Below, piece after piece: positions 57,731 to 64,000 of a DNA stretch of 64,000 nucleotides. The first letter of the stretch is position 1; each line of letters starts with the position of its first letter. The translations under genes were made by a program, and so were the position numbers. Under the pieces are notes generated by a model. It saw only the letters and a list, made by a program, of their open reading frames with translations. It had not been told where the DNA came from and ran no database searches. Source of the DNA: Streptomyces puniciscabiei (GTDB lineage: Bacteria; Actinomycetota; Actinomycetes; Streptomycetales; Streptomycetaceae); the NCBI RefSeq assembly GCF_006715785.1, contig NZ_VFNX01000006.1:62001-126000 (forward strand). The letters are read 5' to 3'.

Positions 57731-58699
57731 TCAGCGGTTCCGCTGGAACGTCCGACGGTATGCCTGCGGGGACACTCCGATCGCCGCGTGCAGGTGCTGG
57801 CGCAGCGAGGCGCCGGTGGCGAAACCGACCTCGGCGGCGATCCGGTCCACCGGCAGGTCGCTGGACTCCAGCAGGTGCCGGGCGCGGGCGACGCGCTGCT
57901 GGATCAGCCAGCGGCCGGGGCTGAGGCCGACCTCGTCGTTGAAGCGGCGGGCGAAGGTGCGCAGGCTCATCCGGGCGTGACCGGCGAGATCGGCCAGGGT
58001 GAGCGGCTCGTCCAGGCGCTCCAGGGCCCAGGCACGGGTCGCGGCCGTGCTCGCCGCGCCGCTGACGGGGACGGGCTGCTCGATGTACTGGGCCTGGCCC
58101 CCGTCCCGGAACGGCGGGACGACACAGCGGCGGGCGACGGAGTTGGCCAGTTCGCTGCCGTGGTCGGTGCGGACGATGTGCAGGCAGACGTCCACGCCTG
58201 AGGCGGCTCCGGCGGAGGTGAGGATGCGGCCGTCGTCGACGAAGAGGACGTCCGGGTCGAGGTCGACCTTCGGGAAGCGGCGGCGGAAGTGGTCGGCCAC
58301 CTGCCAGTGGGTGGTGGCGCGGCGGCCGTCGAGCAGGCCGGCCTCGGCGAGCACGAACGCGGCCGTGCAGATCGAGACGATCCGGGCGTCCGGGCGGATG
58401 CGGGCGAGGGCCGCGGAGACCTCGTCCGGCAGCTCCGCGGGGATGTACGCGGGCGGCATCGAGGTGACCACGACCGTGTCCGCCGTCCGGAGGATCTCCG
58501 GGCCGTGGGCGACGCCGATCGTGAAGTCGGCGCTGGTGCGCACGGGGCGGCCGTCGACCGTGCAGGTCAGCACCTCGTAGTGGCCGTCGGCGGCACCGAA
58601 GATGCGGCTGGGGATGCCCAGCTCGAAGGGGTAGGCGCCGTCGAGGGCCAGGACGACCACCCGCTCCGGGCGCCGGTTGAGCAGTTGCATGTCGGGCAT
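57731..58699 (-). CDS. GlxA-type AraC-family regulator (DJ-1/PfpI domain)
   Basis: A 322-aa protein. The N-terminal DJ-1/PfpI-like domain (about 10-185) has VVLALDGAYPFELGIPSRIF and the nucleophile-elbow equivalent SICTAAFVLAEAGLLDGRRATTHW in pieces. C-terminal AraC HTHs are LTLADLAGHARMSLRTFARRF and LPVDRIAAEVGFATGASLRQHL. It usually activates catabolic or stress genes. Start ATG 58699 sits 6 nt after a TAGGAT -10 and has no ribosome site, again suggesting a leaderless mRNA. It is divergent from an oxidoreductase gene. Confidence 0.93.
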   Translation of the reverse strand: MPDMQLLNRRPERVVVLALDGAYPFELGIPSRIFGAADGHYEVLTCTVDGRPVRTSADFTIGVAHGPEILRTADTVVVTSMPPAYIPAELPDEVSAALARIRPDARIVSICTAAFVLAEAGLLDGRRATTHWQVADHFRRRFPKVDLDPDVLFVDDGRILTSAGAASGVDVCLHIVRTDHGSELANSVARRCVVPPFRDGGQAQYIEQPVPVSGAASTAATRAWALERLDEPLTLADLAGHARMSLRTFARRFNDEVGLSPGRWLIQQRVARARHLLESSDLPVDRIAAEVGFATGASLRQHLHAAIGVSPQAYRRTFQRNR

Positions 58700-58705
58700 G
58701 GCACG

Positions 58706-58733
58706 ATCCTATCGAAGCTTGGCAATCATGCCA
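58706..58733. promoter_or_regulatory. Divergent control region: -10 box and TGGCA/TGCCA dyad
   Basis: The minus-strand -10 TAGGAT (58711-58706) lies 6 nt before the GlxA start. The dyad TGGCA-ATCA-TGCCA (58720-58733) overlaps the spacer and sits between the divergent genes. It could be bound by the GlxA-type regulator. Confidence 0.55.
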
Positions 58734-58771
58734 TTTCCCGGGCGGGGCGACTCCCGGCAGGCTGGGTGACC

Positions 58772-59722
58772 ATGAGCGATGAGAAGACGATGCGAGTCAT
58801 CAGCCAGGACGTCCTCGGTGGTCCCGAGGTCCTGAAGGAAGTAGCGGCGCAGCGGCCGAAGCCGGGCCCCAACCAGGTGCTGGTCCGGGTCCGGGCGGCC
58901 GGGGTCAACCCCACCGACTGGAAGCACCGGGCCACCGGAGGCTTCCTCGGCAAGCCGCCGTTCGTCCTCGGCTGGGACGTCTCCGGGGAGATCGTGGAGA
59001 CCGGGATCGGTGCGGCCGCGTTCCGGCCCGGCGACGAGGTCTTCGGCATGCTGCCCTACCCCTACGGCCACGGCTCGCACGCCGAGTACGTGATCGCCCC
59101 GGTCCGCGCGCTGACGCACAAGCCCGCCTCGATCGACCACACCCAGGCGGGCGCGCTGCCGCTGGTGTCCCTGACCGCCTGGCAGGCGCTGACCGAGCAC
59201 GCCGATGTACGGCCCGGACAGCGGGTGCTGATCCACGCGGCGGCCGGCGGGGTCGGGCATGTGGCGGTGCAGATCGCCAAGGCGCGCGGTGCGTACGTGA
59301 TCGGCACGGCGAGCGCGGGCAAGCACGACTTCCTGCGGGAGATCGGCGTGGACGAGCCGGTCGACTACCGGACGACCGACGTCACCGAGGCGGTCCGGGA
59401 CGTCGACGTGGTCCTGGACACGCTCGGCGGGGACACCTCCGTCGCGTCGCTGAAGGTGCTGCGGCCGGGCGGTGTCGTGGTGTCGATCCTGCCGGTGGGC
59501 TCGGCGGAGTTCCACACCGAGGCCGAGCGGCTCGGCGTACGGGCCGTGCGCATGCTGGTGGACGCCGACCGGACCGGGATGGAGAAGGTCGCGGAGCTGG
59601 CGGGGTCCGGGAAGCTGAGGGCAACGATCGCCGGGACGTTCCCGCTGGCCGAGGCCGCGAAGGCGCACGAGGTGGGCGACACCGGGCGGACCACGGGCAA
59701 GCTGGTCCTTCTGGTCGACTGA
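58772..59722 (+). CDS. NADP-dependent quinone oxidoreductase-like protein (MDR superfamily)
   Basis: A 316-aa zinc-free medium-chain reductase, with VRVRAAGVNPTDWKHRATGG, GWDVSGEIVETG, the Rossmann loop VLIHAAAGGVGHVAVQIAK and a C-terminal TTGKLVLLVD. The zinc ligands of alcohol dehydrogenases are absent, as in quinone oxidoreductases. It reduces quinones or enones with NADPH. The divergent GlxA gene probably controls it. A good terminator follows the stop. Confidence 0.92.
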   Translation: MSDEKTMRVISQDVLGGPEVLKEVAAQRPKPGPNQVLVRVRAAGVNPTDWKHRATGGFLGKPPFVLGWDVSGEIVETGIGAAAFRPGDEVFGMLPYPYGHGSHAEYVIAPVRALTHKPASIDHTQAGALPLVSLTAWQALTEHADVRPGQRVLIHAAAGGVGHVAVQIAKARGAYVIGTASAGKHDFLREIGVDEPVDYRTTDVTEAVRDVDVVLDTLGGDTSVASLKVLRPGGVVVSILPVGSAEFHTEAERLGVRAVRMLVDADRTGMEKVAELAGSGKLRATIAGTFPLAEAAKAHEVGDTGRTTGKLVLLVD

Positions 59723-59735
59723 GCGCAAACACCCG

Positions 59736-59762
59736 GTCGCCCGGGCGGTGTTACCGGGCGAC
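59736..59762 (+). terminator. 9-bp stem terminator after the oxidoreductase gene
   Basis: Perfect arms GTCGCCCGG and CCGGGCGAC around a 9-nt loop, 13 bp after the stop. Confidence 0.7.
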
Positions 59763-59875
59763 ACGCCTCAAACTCGAAGACATATGTCAACCGAACATGC
59801 TCAAATTCCTTCCATCGAGGGTAACTTGACGATCGGGAGACCGTCGTCCGGGCGCGGGTGGGAGGTGATGCCGTC

Positions 59876-60250
59876 GTGCGAGACGAGCCTGCACCACTCA
59901 CCCGTCACCTCCGTGTGTACGAGCACCGGGCGCACACGGTGCTGGAGCTGCGCGGCGAGATCGACCTGGTCTCGGCGACGGAGATCGGCCCGTGCCTGGA
60001 CCGGGTCACCGGCAGACCCGGGGCACGGGTCGTGATCGACCTGCGGTCGGTGGAGTTCTTCGACTGCTCGGGGCTGCGGCTGCTGTACCGGGCCCGCGCC
60101 CGGGTGCTGGACGGCGGCGGGCAGCTGCACCTGGTGTGCACGCATCCGCTGACGCTGCGCGTCTTCCGGGTCACGGGCCTGTCCCGGCTGCTGCCCCCGC
60201 ACCCGACCCTGGACTCGGCCCTGGCTACGACTGCTCGAACAGGGCGCTGA
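59876..60250 (+). CDS. STAS-domain anti-sigma factor antagonist
   Basis: A 124-aa single STAS domain, with TVLELRGEIDLVSATEI, VVIDLRSVEFFDCSGLRLLYRAR and LVCTHPLTLRVFRVTGL. The phosphorylatable Ser is in DCSG. Its phosphorylation state should decide binding to an RsbW-like kinase, and SpoIIE-type phosphatases reverse it; two such phosphatases are in this window but not adjacent. GTG 59876 is chosen because a near-perfect GGAGGTGAT site lies 8 nt upstream. The 3' end overlaps the convergent PRPP synthetase gene by 26 bp. Confidence 0.9.
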   Translation: MRDEPAPLTRHLRVYEHRAHTVLELRGEIDLVSATEIGPCLDRVTGRPGARVVIDLRSVEFFDCSGLRLLYRARARVLDGGGQLHLVCTHPLTLRVFRVTGLSRLLPPHPTLDSALATTARTGR

Positions 60251-61181
60251 CCGATTCACCGTTGTGGATGCGCCGTACCGCCTCGGCGAGGGCCGGGGCG
60301 ATGGAGAGCACCCTCAGCTTGCCGGTGTGCTCGGCGTGCTCCTCCGCCGTGGGGAGCGGCACGGTGTTCGTGCAGACGATCTCCAGCACGTCCGGCTGTT
60401 CGCTGAGCCGCTTCAGCGCGCCCGCCGCGAACAGCCCGTGCGTACACGCCACCCGGATCGTGCGAGCGCCGAGCTCCCGCAACCGGGCCAGGAGTTCCAC
60501 CACCGTGCTGCCCTTGGCGATCTCGTCGTCCAGCACGATGACGTCCCGGCCGGTGACGTCGCCGATGACGGAACTGATGCTCACCCGGTCGTCCGCGAAG
60601 CGCTGTTTGGCGCCGGCCGCCACCGGAGCCCCGATGAGCCGGGCGAAGGCGGCGGCCTCCTTGGCGTTGCCGAGGTCCGGTGAGACGACGGTGGTGTGGG
60701 TCAGGTCGTACTGCCGGAAGTGCGCGGCGAGTTCGCGCAGCGCGTTCAGGTGGTCGACCGGCACCGAGAAGAAGCCGTGCACCTGCGGGGAGTGCAGGGT
60801 CATGGCGAGCACCCGGCCCGCACCCGCCGCCACGAGCAGATCGGCGACCAGCCGGCCGCCGATGGAGATGCGCGGCGCGTCCTTCTTGTCGGAACGGGCG
60901 TAGGAGTAGTGCGGCATGACGACGGTGATCCGGGCCGCGGAGGCGCCCCGGGCCGCGTCGCACATCAGCAGCAGCTCCACCAGGTGTTCCTGCACCGGCC
61001 GGACCAGCGGCTGGATCAGGAAGACGTCCCGCTCCCGGCAGTTGGCCTGGAGCTGCACCCCCAGACAGTCGTTGGCGAACCGGCTGACCCGGGTGGGGCT
61101 GAGGGGCACGCCGAGGTGGGCGCAGACCTCGCGGGCCAGGTCGGGGTGGGCGCTGCCGCTGAAGACGGCGATGTCTCGCAT
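60225..61181 (-). CDS. prs: Ribose-phosphate diphosphokinase (PRPP synthetase)
   Basis: A 318-aa enzyme making 5-phosphoribosyl-1-diphosphate from ribose 5-phosphate and ATP. Family blocks are IAVFSGSAHPDLAREV, RDVFLIQPL, VVMPHYSYARSDKKD, the metal/ATP loop MTLHSPQVHGFF, VSPDLGNAKEA and the PRPP loop VIVLDDEIAKGST. Several positions differ from the housekeeping enzyme (for example LGNAKEA for the usual GGVKRA), so it is probably a secondary paralogue. ATG 61181. It overlaps the STAS gene tail to tail. Confidence 0.9.
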   Translation of the reverse strand: MRDIAVFSGSAHPDLAREVCAHLGVPLSPTRVSRFANDCLGVQLQANCRERDVFLIQPLVRPVQEHLVELLLMCDAARGASAARITVVMPHYSYARSDKKDAPRISIGGRLVADLLVAAGAGRVLAMTLHSPQVHGFFSVPVDHLNALRELAAHFRQYDLTHTTVVSPDLGNAKEAAAFARLIGAPVAAGAKQRFADDRVSISSVIGDVTGRDVIVLDDEIAKGSTVVELLARLRELGARTIRVACTHGLFAAGALKRLSEQPDVLEIVCTNTVPLPTAEEHAEHTGKLRVLSIAPALAEAVRRIHNGESVSALFEQS

Positions 61182-61222
61182 GATCCGCTCCTCGCCCGAT
61201 CACTGCAGGACCGCCGATCATG

Positions 61223-63445
61223 CTACCGACCGGGGCCGCACCGGTAGAGGGTCTGGGCGGTCGCCGTCCACGCGTCGCCGAGGGCGCTCGTGCCGCCGTA
61301 GGCCGAGGCCGGCACCTCGGTGCAGGCGGACCGCACCCAGAGGGTGATCTGCGCGGCAGCCGTGTTCCCGGTGCGTGCGGACCCGGGTCCCGTGCCCCGA
61401 CCGCCGCCCAGCAGCACATACCGCACCTGGCCGGCGTCGACCAGCCGCCGGAACTGCGCCTCGGTGGGAAACGGCACCCGGCCGCTGAATCCGCCGAGCG
61501 GCAGGACGTGGGCGCCGGCCGCCAGGATGTACGGCGACGCGGTGGTCCAGCTGCCGGCGGCGAACACATAGCCGGCGGAGCCCTGGTGCGCGCGGGTGTA
61601 GTCGAGCAGCCGCCGCTGGTCCGCGGTCAGTGAGCCGCTGCCGTCGGCGCCGCCGAAGCCGCCTCGGCCGACCGGTCCGCCCCGGCCGAAGCCGCGCGGG
61701 CCACCCCGGGCCGACTGCCCGGGGGTCCGGCCGCCGGTCCAGACCGCCTGGCCGAACCGGCCCGGTCCCGAACGCACCGCCCCGGGGCCGCGGTTCATGG
61801 CGGACGGGCCGACCGCTCCCATGGCAGAGGTGCGGTAGACCGGGTTGAAGACCTGTACGGCCCACGCGCTCGGCGCGAGGAGCAGGGCGGCCAGGGAGGC
61901 GGCCGGCGCGGCGAGCAGGAGGCGGCCCGCGGCGCGCGGCCGTCCGGGCCGGGTGAGGAAGAGCAGCACCAGGGCGGTGATGGCGAGCAGGGCCACCGCG
62001 GGGGCCAGCCAGGGCAGGAACGTCGGGAACCGGCTCGCGAGATACACACTCCAGGCGGCCGTCGCGGCGACCGCGCCCGGCAGGGCCCAGGCGCGGCGCC
62101 CGCCGGCCCGGTGGGCCCGCCACATCAGCACGCCGCCGGCGCCGGTGAGCGCGGCGAGCGGCACCGCGATGACGCCCATGTAGTACGTGTGACCGGCGAC
62201 GCTGCCGGCGCTGAAGACCAGGAAGTACAGCGCGAGCCAGGTGGTCCACAGGACGTATCCGGCGCGCAGCCGGTCGGTGCGCGGCCGTCCCCGGCACCAC
62301 AGCAGTCCGCAGACCGCGGCCACGGCGGCGATCGGGTAGAACCAGCCGGTCTGGGAGGCGAGCGGCGTACCGAACATCTTGGACCAGCCGTTCTGGCCGT
62401 CGCCGAACCCGCCGGCGGCCGTGGGCCGGGCGGATGCCGCTCCCCGGGCACCGCCCCGGACGAGTCCGCCGCCCTGCGTGCCACTCGCCCCGGCCGCGCC
62501 ACGGGCACCAGCCGCGCCGAACGCGCCGGCGCCGCCGTGGCCCCCTCCGCCGCCCTGGGTCGCGCTCACGCTGCCCGTGGAGGCCGCGCTGATGCCGAGC
62601 GAGGAGAAGCGGTTCAGGAAGTTGTAACCGACCACCATGCTGAACGCGGAGTTGTTGGTGGTGCCGTCCACGTACGGCCGGTCGTTGGCCGGGGTGAGGG
62701 TCACGGCGAGCATCCACGACGCCGACACGGCGGTCATCGCCAGGGCGGACACGCCGAGGTGCAGCAGGCGCCGGCGCAGCGTGGACGGTGCCGACAGCAC
62801 GTAGACCAGGGCCAGCGCCGGCAGTACGGCCCACGCCTCGAGCATCTTGGCCTGGAAGCCGAGGCCGACCCAGACACCGGCCGCCAGCAGCGGGCGCAGC
62901 CGGCCGCCGCGGGCGGCGCGCAGGGTGGCCTCGGCCGCCAGCAGCAGGCACAGCGTGAACGCGGGGTCCTCGACCGCGGTGCGGAACAACCCGACCGCCA
63001 CGGGAGTCACCAGGAAGGCCGTGCAGGCGATCAACGCCGCGTGCACACCCGCCCAGCGGCGCACGATGCGGTGGAGGACGAGCAGGCTGGCCACCCCCTC
63101 CAGGACCTGCGGCAGGACAAGGGCCCAGGGATGGAATCCGAAGAGCCGCGCGGAGAGCGCCTGCGGCCACAGGAATCCCGGCAATTTGTCGAGCGTGATG
63201 GAATTCCCGGGGTCGAAAGAGCCGTAGAAGAACGCCTTCCAGCTCTCCGTCATGCTGCGGGCGGCGCTCGCGTAGAACGTGTGGTACTGGCTGTGGTCGA
63301 TGCCCCAGCTGTAGAGAACGGCGGCGAGCACGGTGAGGAGCAGCAGCGCAGGGCGTGCGTACGCGGGCTCGTCCGCCGGTGAGCGCCAGGGTGTGCGGCG
63401 GGTGGCACCGGGGGGCGCGGTTGCGTCGAGGACGTTCGTGGCCAT
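61223..63445 (-). CDS. GT39/ArnT-like membrane glycosyltransferase
   Basis: A 740-aa GT-C protein with about 11-13 membrane helices. The catalytic loop 1 region has QYHTFYASAARSMTESW and FDPGNSITLDKLPGFLW, with acidic residues as expected for dolichyl/polyprenyl-phosphate-sugar users. Two long Gly/Ala/Arg-rich inserts (about 295-345 and 535-600) lie in extracytoplasmic loops. The C-terminal outside domain has LDYTRAHQGSAGYVFAAGS and LGGFSGRVPFPTEAQF. It probably adds sugars to an envelope polymer or protein. ATG 63445. Confidence 0.9.
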   Translation of the reverse strand: MATNVLDATAPPGATRRTPWRSPADEPAYARPALLLLTVLAAVLYSWGIDHSQYHTFYASAARSMTESWKAFFYGSFDPGNSITLDKLPGFLWPQALSARLFGFHPWALVLPQVLEGVASLLVLHRIVRRWAGVHAALIACTAFLVTPVAVGLFRTAVEDPAFTLCLLLAAEATLRAARGGRLRPLLAAGVWVGLGFQAKMLEAWAVLPALALVYVLSAPSTLRRRLLHLGVSALAMTAVSASWMLAVTLTPANDRPYVDGTTNNSAFSMVVGYNFLNRFSSLGISAASTGSVSATQGGGGGHGGAGAFGAAGARGAAGASGTQGGGLVRGGARGAASARPTAAGGFGDGQNGWSKMFGTPLASQTGWFYPIAAVAAVCGLLWCRGRPRTDRLRAGYVLWTTWLALYFLVFSAGSVAGHTYYMGVIAVPLAALTGAGGVLMWRAHRAGGRRAWALPGAVAATAAWSVYLASRFPTFLPWLAPAVALLAITALVLLFLTRPGRPRAAGRLLLAAPAASLAALLLAPSAWAVQVFNPVYRTSAMGAVGPSAMNRGPGAVRSGPGRFGQAVWTGGRTPGQSARGGPRGFGRGGPVGRGGFGGADGSGSLTADQRRLLDYTRAHQGSAGYVFAAGSWTTASPYILAAGAHVLPLGGFSGRVPFPTEAQFRRLVDAGQVRYVLLGGGRGTGPGSARTGNTAAAQITLWVRSACTEVPASAYGGTSALGDAWTATAQTLYRCGPGR

Positions 63446-63632
63446 GCGCAGCAGTGTTCGTCAACCGCGCGCCGCGACCGGGCCGATGCGGCCCCCTTCA
63501 AGGAAACTCTCACCACACCCAGGGCATCTCTTTAATCACACGACATGGAATTTGCATCGGAAAAGAGAGTTCCTTACCCGCGACAGGATTCCGCGATACA
63601 CAGGAATCCGACAGCTGACGCACAGTCGGCCG

Positions 63633-64000
63633 TCAGCCGCCGAGCACCGCCGGCAGGGCCAGCGCCCCCAGCACGGTGGCGCCCATCAGCAGCCAGGCCA
63701 CGTAGTCGCCGACATGCCCGGACTGCAGCCGGCGCAGGGGCCGGGACCAGTCGGGCGCGGCGGTCCAGTGCGGCCGGGTCACCGCGAGGCCGGCGAGGCC
63801 CACGGCCAGTCCGGTGGAGAGCAGGTCCAGCAGGACACCGTGCGCCGTCCACTGCGCCGAGGCGTGGGCGCCGCCCGATCCGGCCTCGTTGACGGAACGG
63901 GCCACCAGGTCACCGAATCCGGGGACCGCTCCGACCGCGAGAGCGGCGGCGAGGAGCACGGCGGGGACTGTCGTCATGGTGTCCGGGATACGGCTCAGCG
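63633..64000 (-). CDS. NuoL-like proton-conducting membrane subunit, 5' partial
   Basis: The C-terminal 122 residues are visible. The frame is open to the last base (LSRIPDTMTTVPAVLLAAAL), so the ATG at 63977 is probably internal and the gene begins beyond the window. It has two or three membrane helices and ends LQSGHVGDYVAWLLMGATVL, a typical C-terminus of NuoL/antiporter-type subunits in Streptomyces. It is probably a subunit of NADH dehydrogenase or a related ion pump; which one cannot be told from this part. Confidence 0.75.
   Translation of the reverse strand, partial: LSRIPDTMTTVPAVLLAAALAVGAVPGFGDLVARSVNEAGSGGAHASAQWTAHGVLLDLLSTGLAVGLAGLAVTRPHWTAAPDWSRPLRRLQSGHVGDYVAWLLMGATVLGALALPAVLGG

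Noticed and set aside
1..64000. tRNA, rRNA, complete insertion sequences, phage genes, attachment sites
   Set aside because: None were recognised on either strand. Only two short non-autonomous, CTAG-flanked elements were found.

Overview
The window is high-GC actinobacterial DNA, almost certainly a Streptomyces chromosome. It shows strong third-position GC bias, GTG/TTG starts with GGAGG-type ribosome sites, an SSI-family protease inhibitor, a streptogrisin-type protease and SpoIIE-type phosphatases. From memory, and not checked, the order bacteriocin exporter / SSI inhibitor / CYP105-type P450 plus ferredoxin / PRPP synthetase recalls the left-arm region of S. coelicolor around SCO0750-SCO0785. 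No tRNA, rRNA, CRISPR array, complete insertion sequence or phage was seen.

Layout. 1-3.3 kb: 3' part of a GAF-PP2C phosphatase, a secreted S1 protease with a repetitive tail, and a hotdog thioesterase. 3.3-9.9 kb: a compact export locus with a cysteine-free double-glycine precursor peptide, an HlyD-like adaptor, a C39 peptidase-ABC transporter and a second NHLM-type ABC transporter; no modifying enzyme is visible. 10-15 kb: a YihY-like protein, then a glycosyltransferase convergent with an SDR / EamA / polysaccharide-deacetylase operon, with a 212-bp tandem repeat between them. 15.4-18.5 kb: an ArsR-SRPBCC pair divergent from a DHA2 efflux pump, then a decayed methyltransferase. 18.6-21.4 kb: a tiny acidic protein, a repeat-rich stretch, and an iron-redox enzyme / MTQ2-like methyltransferase / CDGSH operon. 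21.6-26.1 kb: SSI inhibitor, an RHH-like protein, a frameshifted NCS1 permease ending in a MITE-like element, and lactate 2-monooxygenase.

26.2-42.7 kb: the first of two paralogous membrane proteins (sigma-like helices, zinc-binding HxxxCxxC, one TM segment, ricin-type lectin), a degenerate Fic/RHH toxin-antitoxin pair, Ogt, a broken GH2 beta-galactosidase, a PAS-GAF-SpoIIE-HATPase regulator, a divergent ECF sigma / Ser-Thr kinase pair, two lipoproteins, an SLC13 permease, a universal stress protein, and the second ricin paralogue. 43-51 kb: AraC / PhyH pair, aldo-keto reductase, secreted protein, flavoprotein, an NTF2-like/TetR divergent pair with two identical operators, a second MITE-like element, the P450-ferredoxin operon and a decayed SnoaL-like gene. 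51-64 kb: F420-type protein, CDF transporter, a TetR / APC permease / amidohydrolase module, a GlxA regulator divergent from an oxidoreductase, STAS protein, PRPP synthetase, a GT39 mannosyltransferase-like protein and the 3' end of a NuoL-like gene.

Main themes are small regulator-target pairs with visible operators, several recent gene losses (permease, GH2, ICMT-like, SnoaL-like), and CTAG sites used both as shared stop codons and as insertion targets.
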